Part shown: positions 1-9,517 of the stretch, piece after piece
How positions within the stretch are numbered: the first letter of the stretch is position 1
Layout: each line of letters begins with the position of its first letter
Source: Clostridium simiarum
Lineage (GTDB): Bacteria > Bacillota > Clostridia > Clostridiales > Clostridiaceae
Direction of reading: 5' to 3'
NCBI RefSeq assembly: GCF_018919175.1
Contig: NZ_JAHLQL010000001.1
Span: 1,632,837 to 1,696,836 of the forward strand
DNA: 64,000 nucleotides
Position numbers and translations under genes: made by a program
Notes under the pieces: generated by a model
The model's database searches: none
What the model was told of the DNA's origin: nothing
Seen by the model: only the letters and a program-made list of their open reading frames with translations

Positions 1-174
1 ACCTTCATCAAAATCTTCAAGTAACCCAATAATGTTAAGTAAGGTGCTTTTCCCACTACCACTAATACCCATTAATGCTATAAAATCTCCATCATTTATA
101 GTCATTGAAAATTTATTTAATATGGTTTTATTTCCATATACCTTTGTTACATTTTTCAATTCAATTATAGCCAT
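1..174 (-). CDS. ABC transporter ATP-binding protein, N-terminal 58 residues (cut by window edge)
   Basis: The product begins MAIIELKNVTKVYG and reaches an intact Walker A motif, GISGSGKST, near residues 37-45, so this is the nucleotide-binding subunit of an ABC transporter. The rest lies outside the window. The ATG at 174 follows an AAAGGTGG ribosome site that lies within the end of the upstream permease gene, with only 3 bases between that gene's stop and this start, so the two are translationally coupled. LolD/MacB-type ATPases pair with FtsX-like permeases such as the one upstream. The pairing also resembles ABC pairs found beside lactococcin-972-type bacteriocins; that assignment is inference. 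Confidence 0.9.
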   Translation of the reverse strand, partial: MAIIELKNVTKVYGNKTILNKFSMTINDGDFIALMGISGSGKSTLLNIIGLLEDFDEG

Positions 175-177
175 AGC

Positions 178-2346
178 TTATCCACCTTTCGTAACCTTAA
201 TAACTTTTCTAGTTTCAACAAAATTTAAAAACAGGAAGGAAATTATATATTCAATAATTATCAAAATTACTATGAATGGAAATATTTTAACTGATTTAAT
301 AATTAATATAGAAATAACTGAAACTAATATCCAATTTAAAAATATTCCTATAAAATAACTCTTATATTTACTAATTTTTTTATAACCATGAAATTTTTGA
401 ATTGCCAAACGCACTTTATTTTGTTCAAAATAGTTGATTACATTTTGAAGTATAATTGTCATTATACCTATAAATAAAATCAACATGATTAGAATCATGA
501 ATTGTATATTTTGTTTTGTATTTCTTATTTGTTCTTGAACACTGCTATATAATGAAAATACAGGAAACCTATAGATATTGAAATCAAAGTATTTTTTAAT
601 ATTATCCAGAATTGTTTCAATTGAATTTGAAGAATCACCAACTTTTATTTTAAAAGGATTACTCTTAAAACCAAACAAGACACTATAATCAGACAAGTCA
701 CCATTACTTTCAGTTAATACCCTAGCTATTGGATCAGAAACCATATTACCATCAACAGGATTTACATCAATTAAATAAGAAAAAAACTTTTGATTATCTT
801 TTATCCATATTATTTTAATATTCTGTTTTGCTACAATAGATTTTGGTTTATTCTTTATCTCTTCTTCTTTGGAATTATAGCCTTCCTTTATAAACTCATT
901 GTATTCTATTATTTCTTTTTCTTTAGAGTGATATTTTTCTGGTACTAAAAGTATATATTCCTTATCATTTTCTAAAATATTGACCCTATTATTATTTTCG
1001 TCTAGTACTTTATTTTCTTTTAAATAATTAGGGTTAATGGTAATAGTATCTATTTTGTATGTTTCATTATTAGCACTAGACTTCTCTTTTTCGTAATATC
1101 CTGGCATAAAACTTCTAAAGTCAGCCAAAATAGAACCACTCTTATTAAAAGTATAGTAAAGTTCTTTTTCTTTTTGTCTATATTCTAAATTATATGGATC
1201 ACCTATATTTGTTGTAGTTTGCATTTCTGGAACAATGTAATATTCTCGGGTTTTTTCCCAATTTTCATATGAATAGCTAAAGCTAGATTTTATAATTTGA
1301 TATTTACTATAACAATTAATAGATAAAACAATAAAAATAACAGTAAATATTATTTTTATAAAAGTATTGAAATATATGATAAACTTAATTGGTTTTTTAT
1401 TTTTAAGCATATTAGATATCTTAATAAAATTAATAAACATAAATGGTAGGCTTATTAATATTATTGAAGCAATAATCATTACTGCATAAATCTGTAATAA
1501 TTTATTCAGGAAGTTAAAAAAATACAAATTATAAACTTTAAAGTTTATTAAAATTAAAATTAGTGTTGTAATTAAAATTGATAGTATTTCAATTTTAATT
1601 ATTGGAAATATTCTTTTGGCTAAAATATTTTTCTTATTAAATCCCAGCATTTTTTCAATGGCGATACTCTTATATGAATTCAAGATGTTATATACAATCA
1701 AAAGAACCATAACAAAATAACAAACAACTGAAATTATCTTATATGCTGAATTATCTGGATCATTTAATGTGTCATTTCCAGAATTAATAAGATGAATTCC
1801 TTCTAGATTTAAATCCTTCACAAACTTTTCAAAATCACTTTTATTAGGCATTGTAATATAAAAATTTCTTGAAAATATATTACTATCTAATTTGCTTTTT
1901 AAAGTTCTAATTTCAAAATAATTTTTTCCTGTAAAATCACATATTTGACCAATTTGATTTTCATCATTTGTTTTTTTTGTAGATAAATACTTATTAGATT
2001 CACTTTCAAAATCATTCATAAAACGACCATTATTCAACTTTATATTTTTAAATATATCACTATTTGCGAACATAATATAATCTATATATTTAGAATCATT
2101 TCCATCATCTAAAACATATGAGCAATATAAATTTCCATTATATTTTTTTAAATAGAATTTTAAAATTTCATATACTTCTGTTGGTTTTTTTTCTCCAATG
2201 GAAATAACAACTTTTGTTGTATTACTTCTATCTCCTAAATTAATCATTTTATTATATTGATTATATTTTTCTTCGTAAAATAATGAATTAAAACTCATAG
2301 TTGTTATAAAAATAAATATTATTGCTAAAAAAATATTTTTTTTCAC
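178..2346 (-). CDS. Large FtsX/DUF1430-like ABC transporter permease, 722 aa
   Basis: This integral membrane protein has one N-terminal membrane segment (about residues 5-25), an extracytoplasmic domain, a group of three or four hydrophobic segments (about 200-345), a second long extracytoplasmic domain (about 345-620) and three more segments at the end. This is the MacB/FtsX-like layout seen in the bacteriocin-associated membrane proteins (DUF1430). Start is GTG, chosen because AGAGG lies 6-7 bases upstream. It is followed immediately by an ABC ATPase gene, its likely partner. A precursor peptide of lactococcin-972 type was looked for nearby and not seen, so a role in export or immunity is possible but unproven. 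Confidence 0.75.
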   Translation of the reverse strand: MKKNIFLAIIFIFITTMSFNSLFYEEKYNQYNKMINLGDRSNTTKVVISIGEKKPTEVYEILKFYLKKYNGNLYCSYVLDDGNDSKYIDYIMFANSDIFKNIKLNNGRFMNDFESESNKYLSTKKTNDENQIGQICDFTGKNYFEIRTLKSKLDSNIFSRNFYITMPNKSDFEKFVKDLNLEGIHLINSGNDTLNDPDNSAYKIISVVCYFVMVLLIVYNILNSYKSIAIEKMLGFNKKNILAKRIFPIIKIEILSILITTLILILINFKVYNLYFFNFLNKLLQIYAVMIIASIILISLPFMFINFIKISNMLKNKKPIKFIIYFNTFIKIIFTVIFIVLSINCYSKYQIIKSSFSYSYENWEKTREYYIVPEMQTTTNIGDPYNLEYRQKEKELYYTFNKSGSILADFRSFMPGYYEKEKSSANNETYKIDTITINPNYLKENKVLDENNNRVNILENDKEYILLVPEKYHSKEKEIIEYNEFIKEGYNSKEEEIKNKPKSIVAKQNIKIIWIKDNQKFFSYLIDVNPVDGNMVSDPIARVLTESNGDLSDYSVLFGFKSNPFKIKVGDSSNSIETILDNIKKYFDFNIYRFPVFSLYSSVQEQIRNTKQNIQFMILIMLILFIGIMTIILQNVINYFEQNKVRLAIQKFHGYKKISKYKSYFIGIFLNWILVSVISILIIKSVKIFPFIVILIIIEYIISFLFLNFVETRKVIKVTKGG

Positions 2347-2400
2347 TGTTTACCTCTCATTTACTTTCTATTATCATATTCTCTTTTTTTATAATAATAA

Positions 2401-2443
2401 AACAGCCTCCTATGATATTTTTATTTTATCATAAAAAACTGTT
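2401..2443 (-). terminator. Intra-operon hairpin, possible attenuator
   Basis: An inner inverted repeat TATGATA/TATCATA is nested in an outer AACAG/CTGTT pair, located between the 225-aa and 722-aa genes of the ABC operon. On the minus strand it is followed by TTTTATTATT, a weak U-tract. It may reduce read-through into the second half of the operon. Confidence 0.35.
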
Positions 2444-2476
2444 ATATTTTGTAATCAAAAAATTTTCTCACAGGCT

Positions 2477-3154
2477 CTACTTTAACAAATTCATTAATCT
2501 ATTGTATTCATCAAAATATAAATTTCTTTTATCATTTGATGAAAAAACCTGTTCTGAATTTTGAAATTCATTATATTCTTTAGGTTTTTCACGGTCTCCC
2601 TTGATATAAACTATAAAGTCACTATCTTTATATTCAATAGGAAACTTCCCATAGAAAGGTGTTGAATAATTATATATTTTTATATTGTTCTCATCATAAT
2701 TCTTCACACCTTCTTTTAAATCTGTTAAACAGAAGATATAGTCTTTATTATCTTTTATAAAATTATACCCCTCAAAAGTAGATACAGTATTGCCTTGCAA
2801 TCCTACAGGTTCATAAATTTTTATCCGTCCACCACTAATATCACCTTTTAACACCTTATCAACTTGAACTTCTGTTAAAACTGCATCTTCAAGAACCTTC
2901 CTATTTCCTACGCACCTTCCCTTAACAATGTACTTATATATTGAATCTGTATTTTTAGCTTCATCTACGTTTATATAAGTTCCATTGCTATATTCTATAT
3001 CATCATAAGGACAATACGCAAATGAATTACACTTATTATTAATACTATCAAATTTAAACTCTGTAATTGAAAATCTTACTATTATCCCTATAATAATACA
3101 TATCAAAGTTCCTATTCCTATGATTAAATAAAATGTTCTATTTTTTATATTCAT
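2477..3154 (-). CDS. Membrane-anchored extracytoplasmic protein of unknown function, 225 aa
   Basis: The protein has a single hydrophobic segment at about residues 8-27 and then a polar domain expected outside the membrane. The segment around residues 75-115 (ending VDKVLKGD..GGRIKIYEP) is typical of anchored proteins encoded in clostridial ABC operons, but I know no function for it. Three cysteines lie in the external domain. The ATG at 3154 is 2 bases from the stop of the preceding ATPase gene, with an AGAGG ribosome site inside that gene, so it belongs to the operon. It may be a substrate-binding or sensing accessory of the transporter; this is inference from position only. Confidence 0.75.
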   Translation of the reverse strand: MNIKNRTFYLIIGIGTLICIIIGIIVRFSITEFKFDSINNKCNSFAYCPYDDIEYSNGTYINVDEAKNTDSIYKYIVKGRCVGNRKVLEDAVLTEVQVDKVLKGDISGGRIKIYEPVGLQGNTVSTFEGYNFIKDNKDYIFCLTDLKEGVKNYDENNIKIYNYSTPFYGKFPIEYKDSDFIVYIKGDREKPKEYNEFQNSEQVFSSNDKRNLYFDEYNRLMNLLK

Positions 3155-3156
3155 AT

Positions 3157-3792
3157 TTAAACCTCTTTTACTTTACCAAAATCTATTTTGAAGATTTTAT
3201 CGCTAAGTAATTCTATATCATTTTTATTATGACTAGCAATTAATATTGTACTCCCATTTTCCTTTAAAGTTTTTAAAATTTCTAGAAGTTTTTCTATACT
3301 TTCTTCATCTAAAGAATTTGTTGGTTCATCAAGAATTATTAAATCTGGAGATTCCATTAGAGCTTGTACTAAAGCTAACTTCTGTTTCATCCCTAATGAA
3401 TACTTTCTAAATTGTCTTTTATCCATGGGATCTAATCCCAATTTAGTCATCCAATTACATATAGTTTCCTCACTAATTTTTGATTTAATACTTGCTAAAT
3501 TTTTTAGACACTGTAAACCAGTTAGGTCTTCCCAAAAACCTGGAGTTTCTATGATTACACCACATGACTCCGGGAAATCAATATCCTTAGTTATTATTTT
3601 ACCATCTATAATAACCTCGCCTTGTGTAGGGATAATTAGCCCACATATAGCTCTAAATAACATGGTTTTCCTGGAACCATTTCTGCCTATAAAACCATAG
3701 ATTTTTCCTTTATCTAATTTTAAATCTATATTATCTAGAACAGTATTTCCTTTAATTATTTTTGTAAGTTTATTTATATCTATATAACTCAT
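3157..3792 (-). CDS. ABC transporter ATP-binding protein with altered Walker A, 211 aa
   Basis: It has the normal motif order of an ABC ATPase: P-loop (residues 36-43), IIETPGF in the Q-loop region, signature LGMKQ, Walker B LIILDEP and H-loop IASH. The P-loop reads GRNGSRKT, where GRNGSGKT is expected: the glycine before the lysine is arginine (residue 41, codon AGG at 3672-3670). A single base change from GGG would explain it. That glycine is close to invariant in P-loop ATPases, so ATP binding should be badly impaired. The gene sits between two ABC-2 permeases (upstream) and the 225-aa anchored protein (downstream). Confidence 0.9.
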   Translation of the reverse strand: MSYIDINKLTKIIKGNTVLDNIDLKLDKGKIYGFIGRNGSRKTMLFRAICGLIIPTQGEVIIDGKIITKDIDFPESCGVIIETPGFWEDLTGLQCLKNLASIKSKISEETICNWMTKLGLDPMDKRQFRKYSLGMKQKLALVQALMESPDLIILDEPTNSLDEESIEKLLEILKTLKENGSTILIASHNKNDIELLSDKIFKIDFGKVKEV

Positions 3793-3802
3793 AAATCCTC
3801 CT

Positions 3803-4591
3803 CTAATAAAATTCTGTTTTTCTAATTTGTTTTATTCCAATTAGTATAATAATAATTAAAATAATGAAATCATATAATATAGCTTCACTAAAGCTGTATC
3901 CTACAATATACTTAGAAAAATACTTTATGGATCTATCAATATATTCATTATCTTGAACTGTAATAAATTGTTGAGTGAATGGTATATATTTAAATAAAAC
4001 TGTATTTTTTGAAGATAAATAATAAAAATTTAGCACGCTTATTATGTAGGCTAAATTACTAATGATATATCCATAAGAAGAATTTATTTTTATACTAATT
4101 AAATTTGAAAGAATAACTAGTATGTACTGAGTTAAAATCGTCAATATCAATACCTTCCAAGCTATACAAATGAATTCTTTAAAATCAATAATTTTGTATC
4201 CTAAGAAATAAAAAAATATAAAAGCCACTATAAATAATAGAATATCTACTAGCGTTATCTTAATTAAAATTTCTACTAATTTGTTCAATAGCCATTTTAT
4301 TCGTTTATTAGTTCTAGTAAAAAAGTAAGCTGCATTTTTATCTAGCTCATAAGATAATGAATCTGCAAACATAGAAATCATTACTGACATAGGAATTATT
4401 GATATTATGATATGAATAATACTTATATCTTGGCCAAGAAATTGGTAAGAAAAGTAGTATAAATACATGTCTTTTATATCATTACTAATACCAACCAAAT
4501 CACTTGATAATATATATGAAATACAAAAAGTAACGCATAATTGTAGAAATAAATATTTGAAACTTTTACGTTTTATCACCATAAATCTCAA
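3803..4591 (-). CDS. ABC-2 type permease subunit, 262 aa
   Basis: The protein is strongly hydrophobic with about six membrane segments separated by short loops, in keeping with an ABC-2 exporter permease. It ends 10 bases before the ATPase start, and the two genes probably work together. The longest reading begins at TTG (4591) just 3' of AAGG. An ATG three codons in (4582) is an equally good start and would give 259 residues. A second permease is encoded upstream, so the two may form a heterodimer. No close functional family (for example lantibiotic immunity) can be asserted from sequence alone. Confidence 0.8.
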   Translation of the reverse strand: MRFMVIKRKSFKYLFLQLCVTFCISYILSSDLVGISNDIKDMYLYYFSYQFLGQDISIIHIIISIIPMSVMISMFADSLSYELDKNAAYFFTRTNKRIKWLLNKLVEILIKITLVDILLFIVAFIFFYFLGYKIIDFKEFICIAWKVLILTILTQYILVILSNLISIKINSSYGYIISNLAYIISVLNFYYLSSKNTVLFKYIPFTQQFITVQDNEYIDRSIKYFSKYIVGYSFSEAILYDFIILIIIILIGIKQIRKTEFY

Positions 4592-4635
4592 CTACCTTAT
4601 CCTTATTATTAATAGAGAATATTATAAAAATGTAA

Positions 4636-5451
4636 TTATTCATACTCTTTACTTTTCCTCCATACCCCTAATACCCCGGTAATAGTAATTACACTTATCC
4701 AACCTAATATAATAATATAAAAATCAGTTAACTTACCTGGCCAACATTGAATATACATTTGGAATTGATATTTCATTGGCAATACAAATGTAGAAATATT
4801 TACACTTAGAAAAGTAATAATTAATAAAGTTAGTTGATTAATTCTAAGCAAAAGAGATATGTTAAATGCAATGACAGATATTAAAGCACAAAATATTGAT
4901 ATGATAAATATTATAAAATAATTATAAAAATAAGGATGATTTAAATATAAATTATTACAAAACTGTCCTGAAATTTTCGAGTTATTGATAACTAATTGAT
5001 AAGCTGGCGTACCACTTCCACTAAGAACGCCTATATTAGGTATTGTTATTTGTGTCAGAACTTCATTAATTCCTAGTCCAATAAATATGGTAAAAAAAAC
5101 AACTGTAAAGTTTGTAATAATCTTTGAAATTAAATATAAAACTTTCCTCTCTCTTACAAAGTAATAAGGACAAATGTTATTTTCCCTTTCATAAATAAAT
5201 GAATCTGAATAAATAAAAGCAGAAATAATTGGTAAAGCAAAAAGTAACAAAAAATATAATTGCCTTTCATCAGGACTTCTTATCAAACTTAATTCATTAG
5301 TACTTGTTAAATTCAATGAATTAGCATTAAAATATTTAATACAAACATTAAAATATGAAATAATTGAAATTGTCCAAACTGATAAGAAACATATTTTAAA
5401 TTTGAAATTATTAATACAATTTTTGAAGTCTAACTTTAATAAAGATACCAT
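4636..5451 (-). CDS. ABC-2 type permease subunit, 271 aa, first gene of the operon
   Basis: This is a polytopic membrane protein with about six hydrophobic segments, a long external loop between the second and fourth, and charged termini. An ATG also exists at 5460 but it abuts the ribosome site (GGGGGG then ATG). The ATG at 5451 has that G-run about 9 bases upstream and is the better start. It lies 44 bases from the next permease gene and heads a six-gene minus-strand operon (two permeases, ATPase, anchored protein, large permease, ATPase). Function of the exporter is unknown; peptide export or resistance is a reasonable guess for this gene set. Confidence 0.8.
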   Translation of the reverse strand: MVSLLKLDFKNCINNFKFKICFLSVWTISIISYFNVCIKYFNANSLNLTSTNELSLIRSPDERQLYFLLLFALPIISAFIYSDSFIYERENNICPYYFVRERKVLYLISKIITNFTVVFFTIFIGLGINEVLTQITIPNIGVLSGSGTPAYQLVINNSKISGQFCNNLYLNHPYFYNYFIIFIISIFCALISVIAFNISLLLRINQLTLLIITFLSVNISTFVLPMKYQFQMYIQCWPGKLTDFYIIILGWISVITITGVLGVWRKSKEYE

Positions 5452-5492
5452 CAAAATCATCCCCCCTTATTAACTATTTGCTATTATATCCA

Positions 5493-5522
5493 ATTATACC
5501 TTTTTTTCTTAAATATAAACAA
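5493..5522 (-). promoter_or_regulatory. Putative promoter of the ABC operon
   Basis: On the minus strand TTGTTT (5522-5517) and TATAAT (5498-5493) are separated by 18 bases, about 40 bases upstream of the first permease start. The rest of the 5461-5811 gap is A+T-rich and I see no gene in it. Confidence 0.5.
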
Positions 5523-5811
5523 CCTTATTGAAAGTTATTAATATGATAGGTTTTAGACTTATAATTTCACAAACTATTCTTAAGAAAACAACGGATAAGC
5601 ATTAAGTGCAATATTTATTTTAAAATTATATGTTATTAATGCAAAAAATCTAATTATATAGGATTAAAGACAGTGATTAAAAATAAACCTTTCTTCCTAT
5701 ACAGTATATTTAGTGTCCTTTTCAAATTCAAATTTTCGTCACATTTTTTTTATTCAGAAAAGAAAAGCCATAAGAAAATTTATTCCTTACAGCTTTATCC
5801 TATATTATATA

Positions 5812-6657
5812 CTATTGAAAATGTTTTGGTGTTGTTTTATTTATTACTTCTTCTATAGCATGAAGAAACTCTTCAGTTCCACTCCTTCTTTTAAGCCTAA
5901 AATATAATGCTGATAAAAATCCTTTATGATTGCAAATTAAATTATGGTCCTCTGGATAGACTCCTATCTTTTCCATATTCTCAAAGCCTTTTATCCAGTT
6001 TAAAATTTTTTCTTTTGATATAACTTTTCTTTCTATTACATTAATAGTTGTTGTTACTAATCTTTCTTCTTCGTTATTCACATAAACATAATAGTTTATA
6101 CCTACCTTTTTCTTTATCCCATTTAATATTTCTATTAACTCTCTTTCCTTTATTTCCTTACAACTTACAAGCTCCTCAAGTGCATCTGCAGTATGTGCAA
6201 CCGTGTGTGCCCATCCTTTAACCATTACATATCCTCTTACGTCTTTTTCTTCATTTAAATACCTAATTACAGCTTTATAGATTCTTATTATCTCTGCTTC
6301 GTTAAAAAGCTTAACCTCATTTTCGTTATGACTATATACAATACATTCTACAATTAACATACTAAATGATCTATTAAAAACAGAGTCATCTTCAATTTTA
6401 CCAATATTATAAAATAGATGCTTTTCACTTAATATTATCTCTAATATATCTTTTACCTCTTTATCTGTTAGCTTTTTTTCTATAATCATGTTACAAAGAA
6501 GTTCTAATATAAGGTTATCCCTCAATTCTGCATCTACTGATCCTATATTATCTAAGCATTGAAGTGCTAACTCATAATTATTTACTTCCTCAGGAATAAT
6601 CCAATTATTATCCCTAATACTTCTTAGTTTTTCCTTTAATTCATTTGCATTACTCAT
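5812..6657 (-). CDS. DUF2785 domain-containing protein, 281 aa
   Basis: A soluble, largely helical protein without signal peptide or membrane segment. The segment KGWAHTVAHTADALEELV (about residues 147-164) and the downstream EERLVTTT are features I associate with the DUF2785 family, whose function is unknown. The two histidines in WAHTVAH could bind a metal, but this is speculation. It stands alone, with an 800-base gap upstream and the convergent-free 5' region of the ABC operon downstream. The start ATG at 6657 is preceded by GGGGGAAGAAT, an adequate ribosome site. Confidence 0.8.
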   Translation of the reverse strand: MSNANELKEKLRSIRDNNWIIPEEVNNYELALQCLDNIGSVDAELRDNLILELLCNMIIEKKLTDKEVKDILEIILSEKHLFYNIGKIEDDSVFNRSFSMLIVECIVYSHNENEVKLFNEAEIIRIYKAVIRYLNEEKDVRGYVMVKGWAHTVAHTADALEELVSCKEIKERELIEILNGIKKKVGINYYVYVNNEEERLVTTTINVIERKVISKEKILNWIKGFENMEKIGVYPEDHNLICNHKGFLSALYFRLKRRSGTEEFLHAIEEVINKTTPKHFQ

Positions 6658-7470
6658 AATTCTTCCCCCTACCCAGTATAGAAACTTTTACCATAATCTA
6701 TATTGTAACATATTAACTCTCTCCATATGTGTCAGCTTTATTTTATTAAACATTTATATTTTTCAATATCTCTTTAGTCTAATATGCTTAATGCACAAAA
6801 TACTGTATTAACTAAAAATCCTGAGTTTATTATTACAACAGCTCAAATTACTATATTATTATCATAAAAATAATTCCTATCATCTTAGGTTTCTCTCTCT
6901 TTATTATTTGTGAAATATCTTTGCGCCTATAAAATATTTTTTATATTACTTTAGACATTCTTCTACAAATAGTTTCATACCTTTTTTTCTTATATAAAAT
7001 TTATTCCTGCTAGAATAATATCTTCAACTTTTTTCATCAAAGTATTATGACTTTCTGTAATATAGTTAAAATTATATTTATTTTTTATAATCTTTTATGA
7101 ACTAATATTTTTAATTGCCCTAAAAGCTATGAACATAGAATTGGTTTATACTTATAAGCTCAACTTATTCTTTAGCAAAAACTTCAACAAAACCACTGCA
7201 TAGAATAAATTCAGCTTAATAAGCGTAGCTTTAAATCCTTATCACTCTATGGCTTAAAAATAAAAAGACATCTTGTATCTTTTACTATTGAAACATATAC
7301 ATTGGAATATTATAATGAAATATGTGTTATCATAAAAATTGGAAACACTAAAATACGTTTTATTGTGATGCCTTAATATTTTTAATGTTAATGGATAACA
7401 AGCCAAGGATTATTCTATAATTGTTGGCTTTTATTATAGATTTTAAATTTGATACAAAAGAGGAGATAAT
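6658..7470. other. Long A+T-rich intergenic region with possible gene relic
   Basis: About 810 bases with no intact gene on either strand. Around 7000-7200 the minus strand shows short open stretches interrupted by stops, which could be an eroded gene, but nothing is recognisable. AAGCCAA/TTGGCTT (7400-7430) forms a 7-bp hairpin 40 bases upstream of the chemoreceptor gene, followed by TTATTAT. No c-di-GMP-I riboswitch core was found here, although such elements precede some clostridial chemoreceptor genes. Confidence 0.5.
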
Positions 7471-9240
7471 ATGGATAAAAAAACAACTTTCAAGAATACC
7501 GAACTGAAAAAAAGCTTTTTTATATCATACTTGCGTTTTTTTATATTGATAGTTTTTTCTGTTGGAATTATATCTACTGTTTCATTTTTTAGTGCTAAAA
7601 AAGCCTTAAGTAATTTAGGAGAATCAGCATTAAAAAACAGAATTGAAATGGGACTTGCTATGATGGATAGTTTAGAAACTCAAGTACAAAAAGGGTCTTT
7701 AACTCGAGAGGATGCTGAAGAAATATTTAGGTATGAAATGCTAAATAAAAAGCAATCTGATGGAAAAACTAGAGGCCTTAATGAGAAATTAGAATTAGGC
7801 ATAGAAGCATATATGTATGCCATTGATAGTAAAGGTATAGAAAAAATGCACCCTTTTAAAGAGGGAGAGGATATATCTGAAGTTAAGGATGCACGAGGAC
7901 AAAGTGTAACAGGACTTATATTTCAAGAAGGAAATAATCCTAAAAATCAAGGTATAATACATTTTATGTGGAAAAATTCTGAAGAAACTAAGGAAAAACC
8001 CAAAGTTAATGCAGTGGGATATTTTGAGCCTTGGGATTGGTATATAAACGTAGGATGCTACAATGAAGATTTTTATAAACCAGCATACAAAATTTTAAAT
8101 GTTATACTTATAATAGCATCAATAATATTAATAATTTCTTTTTTACTAATAAACAGTTTAATGAAACAGAAGGTAAATCCACTTAGTGATATAGTAAACT
8201 CTATGGAAATGGCATCAGAAGGCAATATTAACACAAAGGTCAATATTAAAAATAAAGATGAAATAGGATATATAGGTGAGATATTTAATAGAATGATAGC
8301 TGAAATAAGAACTATCCTGTTAAAAATAAAGGAAATATCTATTACTCTTGAAGAAAAATCTTCTCTTATAGATTCCTCAACTAATGTTACTTTAGAAAGT
8401 TCTAATAATATAAAAGATGCTATGGAGGAAATATCCGCTTCTATAAATGACTCCACAAAAGAAATGCAAAATAGTTTTGATAGTATGCAGTTATTATCAG
8501 AGAACATAACTTTAATTAAAAAAAATAGTATGGTTATGGAAAAAGAGGCAAGAGAAGCTAATAGCTTGAACTTTAATATTGTAAATATATTAGGTGAATT
8601 AGAGAAGAAAAATGAGGAAAATGTTAATTCATCTAAAGAAACCAATACCAATATACAAGAATTACTTAATAAATCAAATGCCATAGTAGGAATCGTAAGT
8701 ACTATAGAACAAATCTCTAGTGAAATAAATCTTCTTTCTTTAAATGCTTCCATAGAATCTGCTAGAGCAGGAGAAGCTGGAAGAGGTTTTGCAGTAGTAT
8801 CAGAACAAATTAAAAAATTGTCCAATGACACCTCTGAAGCTGTAAAACAGATAAATATTTTAATAAATGAATTAATAAATGTAATTAATATTTCCGTAAG
8901 CAGTGTAGAAAAGTCTGAAAAAGTAGCACAAGGTCAGATAGAAACTATAAATGAAACACGAAAAACCTTAGAAAGAGTAATTGATTTTATAGAAACAATG
9001 CCAAATATCATTAAAGAAAATGTAGAAAAAATTGATCAAGTATATAACCAGAAAGATAGTGTAAGTTCTTCTATGGATTCTGTACTTTCAGTAACAGAAG
9101 AAATATCTGCATCTTCTGAAGAAATAACAGCATCTACTGTAGAAGTAAAAGACAAGATGGATTATATTAAGGATTTAGCAAAGGAATTAGATAACTTTTC
9201 AAAGGAACTTAATGATAGTATAAATCATTTTTCTTTATAG
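7471..9240 (+). CDS. Methyl-accepting chemotaxis protein with Cache-type sensor, 589 aa
   Basis: The order is cytoplasmic N-terminus, membrane segment (about 21-42), extracellular Cache-like sensor containing YFEPWDWYINVGCY (about 185-198), second membrane segment (about 207-228), HAMP linker (to about 283) and the long coiled coil of a chemoreceptor. The signalling tip reads INLLSLNASIESARAGEAGR with GFAVVSEQIKKL following, the contact region for CheA and CheW. PWDWYINVG-type Cache modules are commonly found in receptors for small organic acids, but the ligand cannot be read here. GAGGAG lies 8 bases before the ATG. It is monocistronic, with a strong terminator after it. Confidence 0.95.
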   Translation: MDKKTTFKNTELKKSFFISYLRFFILIVFSVGIISTVSFFSAKKALSNLGESALKNRIEMGLAMMDSLETQVQKGSLTREDAEEIFRYEMLNKKQSDGKTRGLNEKLELGIEAYMYAIDSKGIEKMHPFKEGEDISEVKDARGQSVTGLIFQEGNNPKNQGIIHFMWKNSEETKEKPKVNAVGYFEPWDWYINVGCYNEDFYKPAYKILNVILIIASIILIISFLLINSLMKQKVNPLSDIVNSMEMASEGNINTKVNIKNKDEIGYIGEIFNRMIAEIRTILLKIKEISITLEEKSSLIDSSTNVTLESSNNIKDAMEEISASINDSTKEMQNSFDSMQLLSENITLIKKNSMVMEKEAREANSLNFNIVNILGELEKKNEENVNSSKETNTNIQELLNKSNAIVGIVSTIEQISSEINLLSLNASIESARAGEAGRGFAVVSEQIKKLSNDTSEAVKQINILINELINVINISVSSVEKSEKVAQGQIETINETRKTLERVIDFIETMPNIIKENVEKIDQVYNQKDSVSSSMDSVLSVTEEISASSEEITASTVEVKDKMDYIKDLAKELDNFSKELNDSINHFSL

Positions 9241-9273
9241 ATGCAAAAAAGGTTATTATCTCTTAAAATTTAT

Positions 9274-9322
9274 AAAAAACTATTTGCAACCACTTAAAAT
9301 AAGGGGTGGCAAATAGTTTTTA
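9274..9322 (+). terminator. Rho-independent terminator of the chemoreceptor gene
   Basis: AAAAACTATTTGC pairs with GCAAATAGTTTTT, with a further CCACTT/AAGGGGTGG pairing inside, and a T-run ends the element. It could also act on the opposite strand because of the A-run on its left arm. Confidence 0.85.
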
Positions 9323-9468
9323 TCATTAGATTTTATGAATATATTTATTTCTATCCAATTTTTAAAGATTTATATTTTTTTCTTTTTTATATATTACTTA
9401 ACGCAATTTTAAATTATGCTGAAAGGTTATACTGAAATGTAGAAATATTGATTTTGTGCAAAGATGCA

Positions 9469-9487
9469 CCCCCTAAAAACTAGGGGG
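9469..9487. repeat. Short G+C-rich hairpin
   Basis: CCCCCTA (9469-9475) and TAGGGGG (9481-9487) flank a 5-base loop. It lies 30 bases beyond the 3' end of the monooxygenase gene and has no U-tract on either strand. It may stabilise the 3' end of that transcript. Confidence 0.5.
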
Positions 9488-9517
9488 CGTAATGTTATAT
9501 CTATATACTTAAACATA

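Noticed and set aside
5673..5907. Plus-strand open frames of 61 and 64 codons left of the DUF2785 gene, considered as a bacteriocin precursor
   Set aside because: No ribosome site, no signal peptide or leader motif, and part lies antisense to the DUF2785 gene.
6960..7260. Possible gene relic on the minus strand
   Set aside because: Only short interrupted stretches that match no family I recognise; random A+T-rich DNA gives similar frames.
8073..8831. 252-codon minus-strand frame inside the first chemoreceptor gene
   Set aside because: Antisense shadow of a strongly supported chemoreceptor; no ribosome site and low-complexity Ser/Ile/Leu composition.
9469..9487. Short hairpin as a terminator for the monooxygenase gene
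   Set aside because: No U-tract on either strand; listed only as a hairpin.
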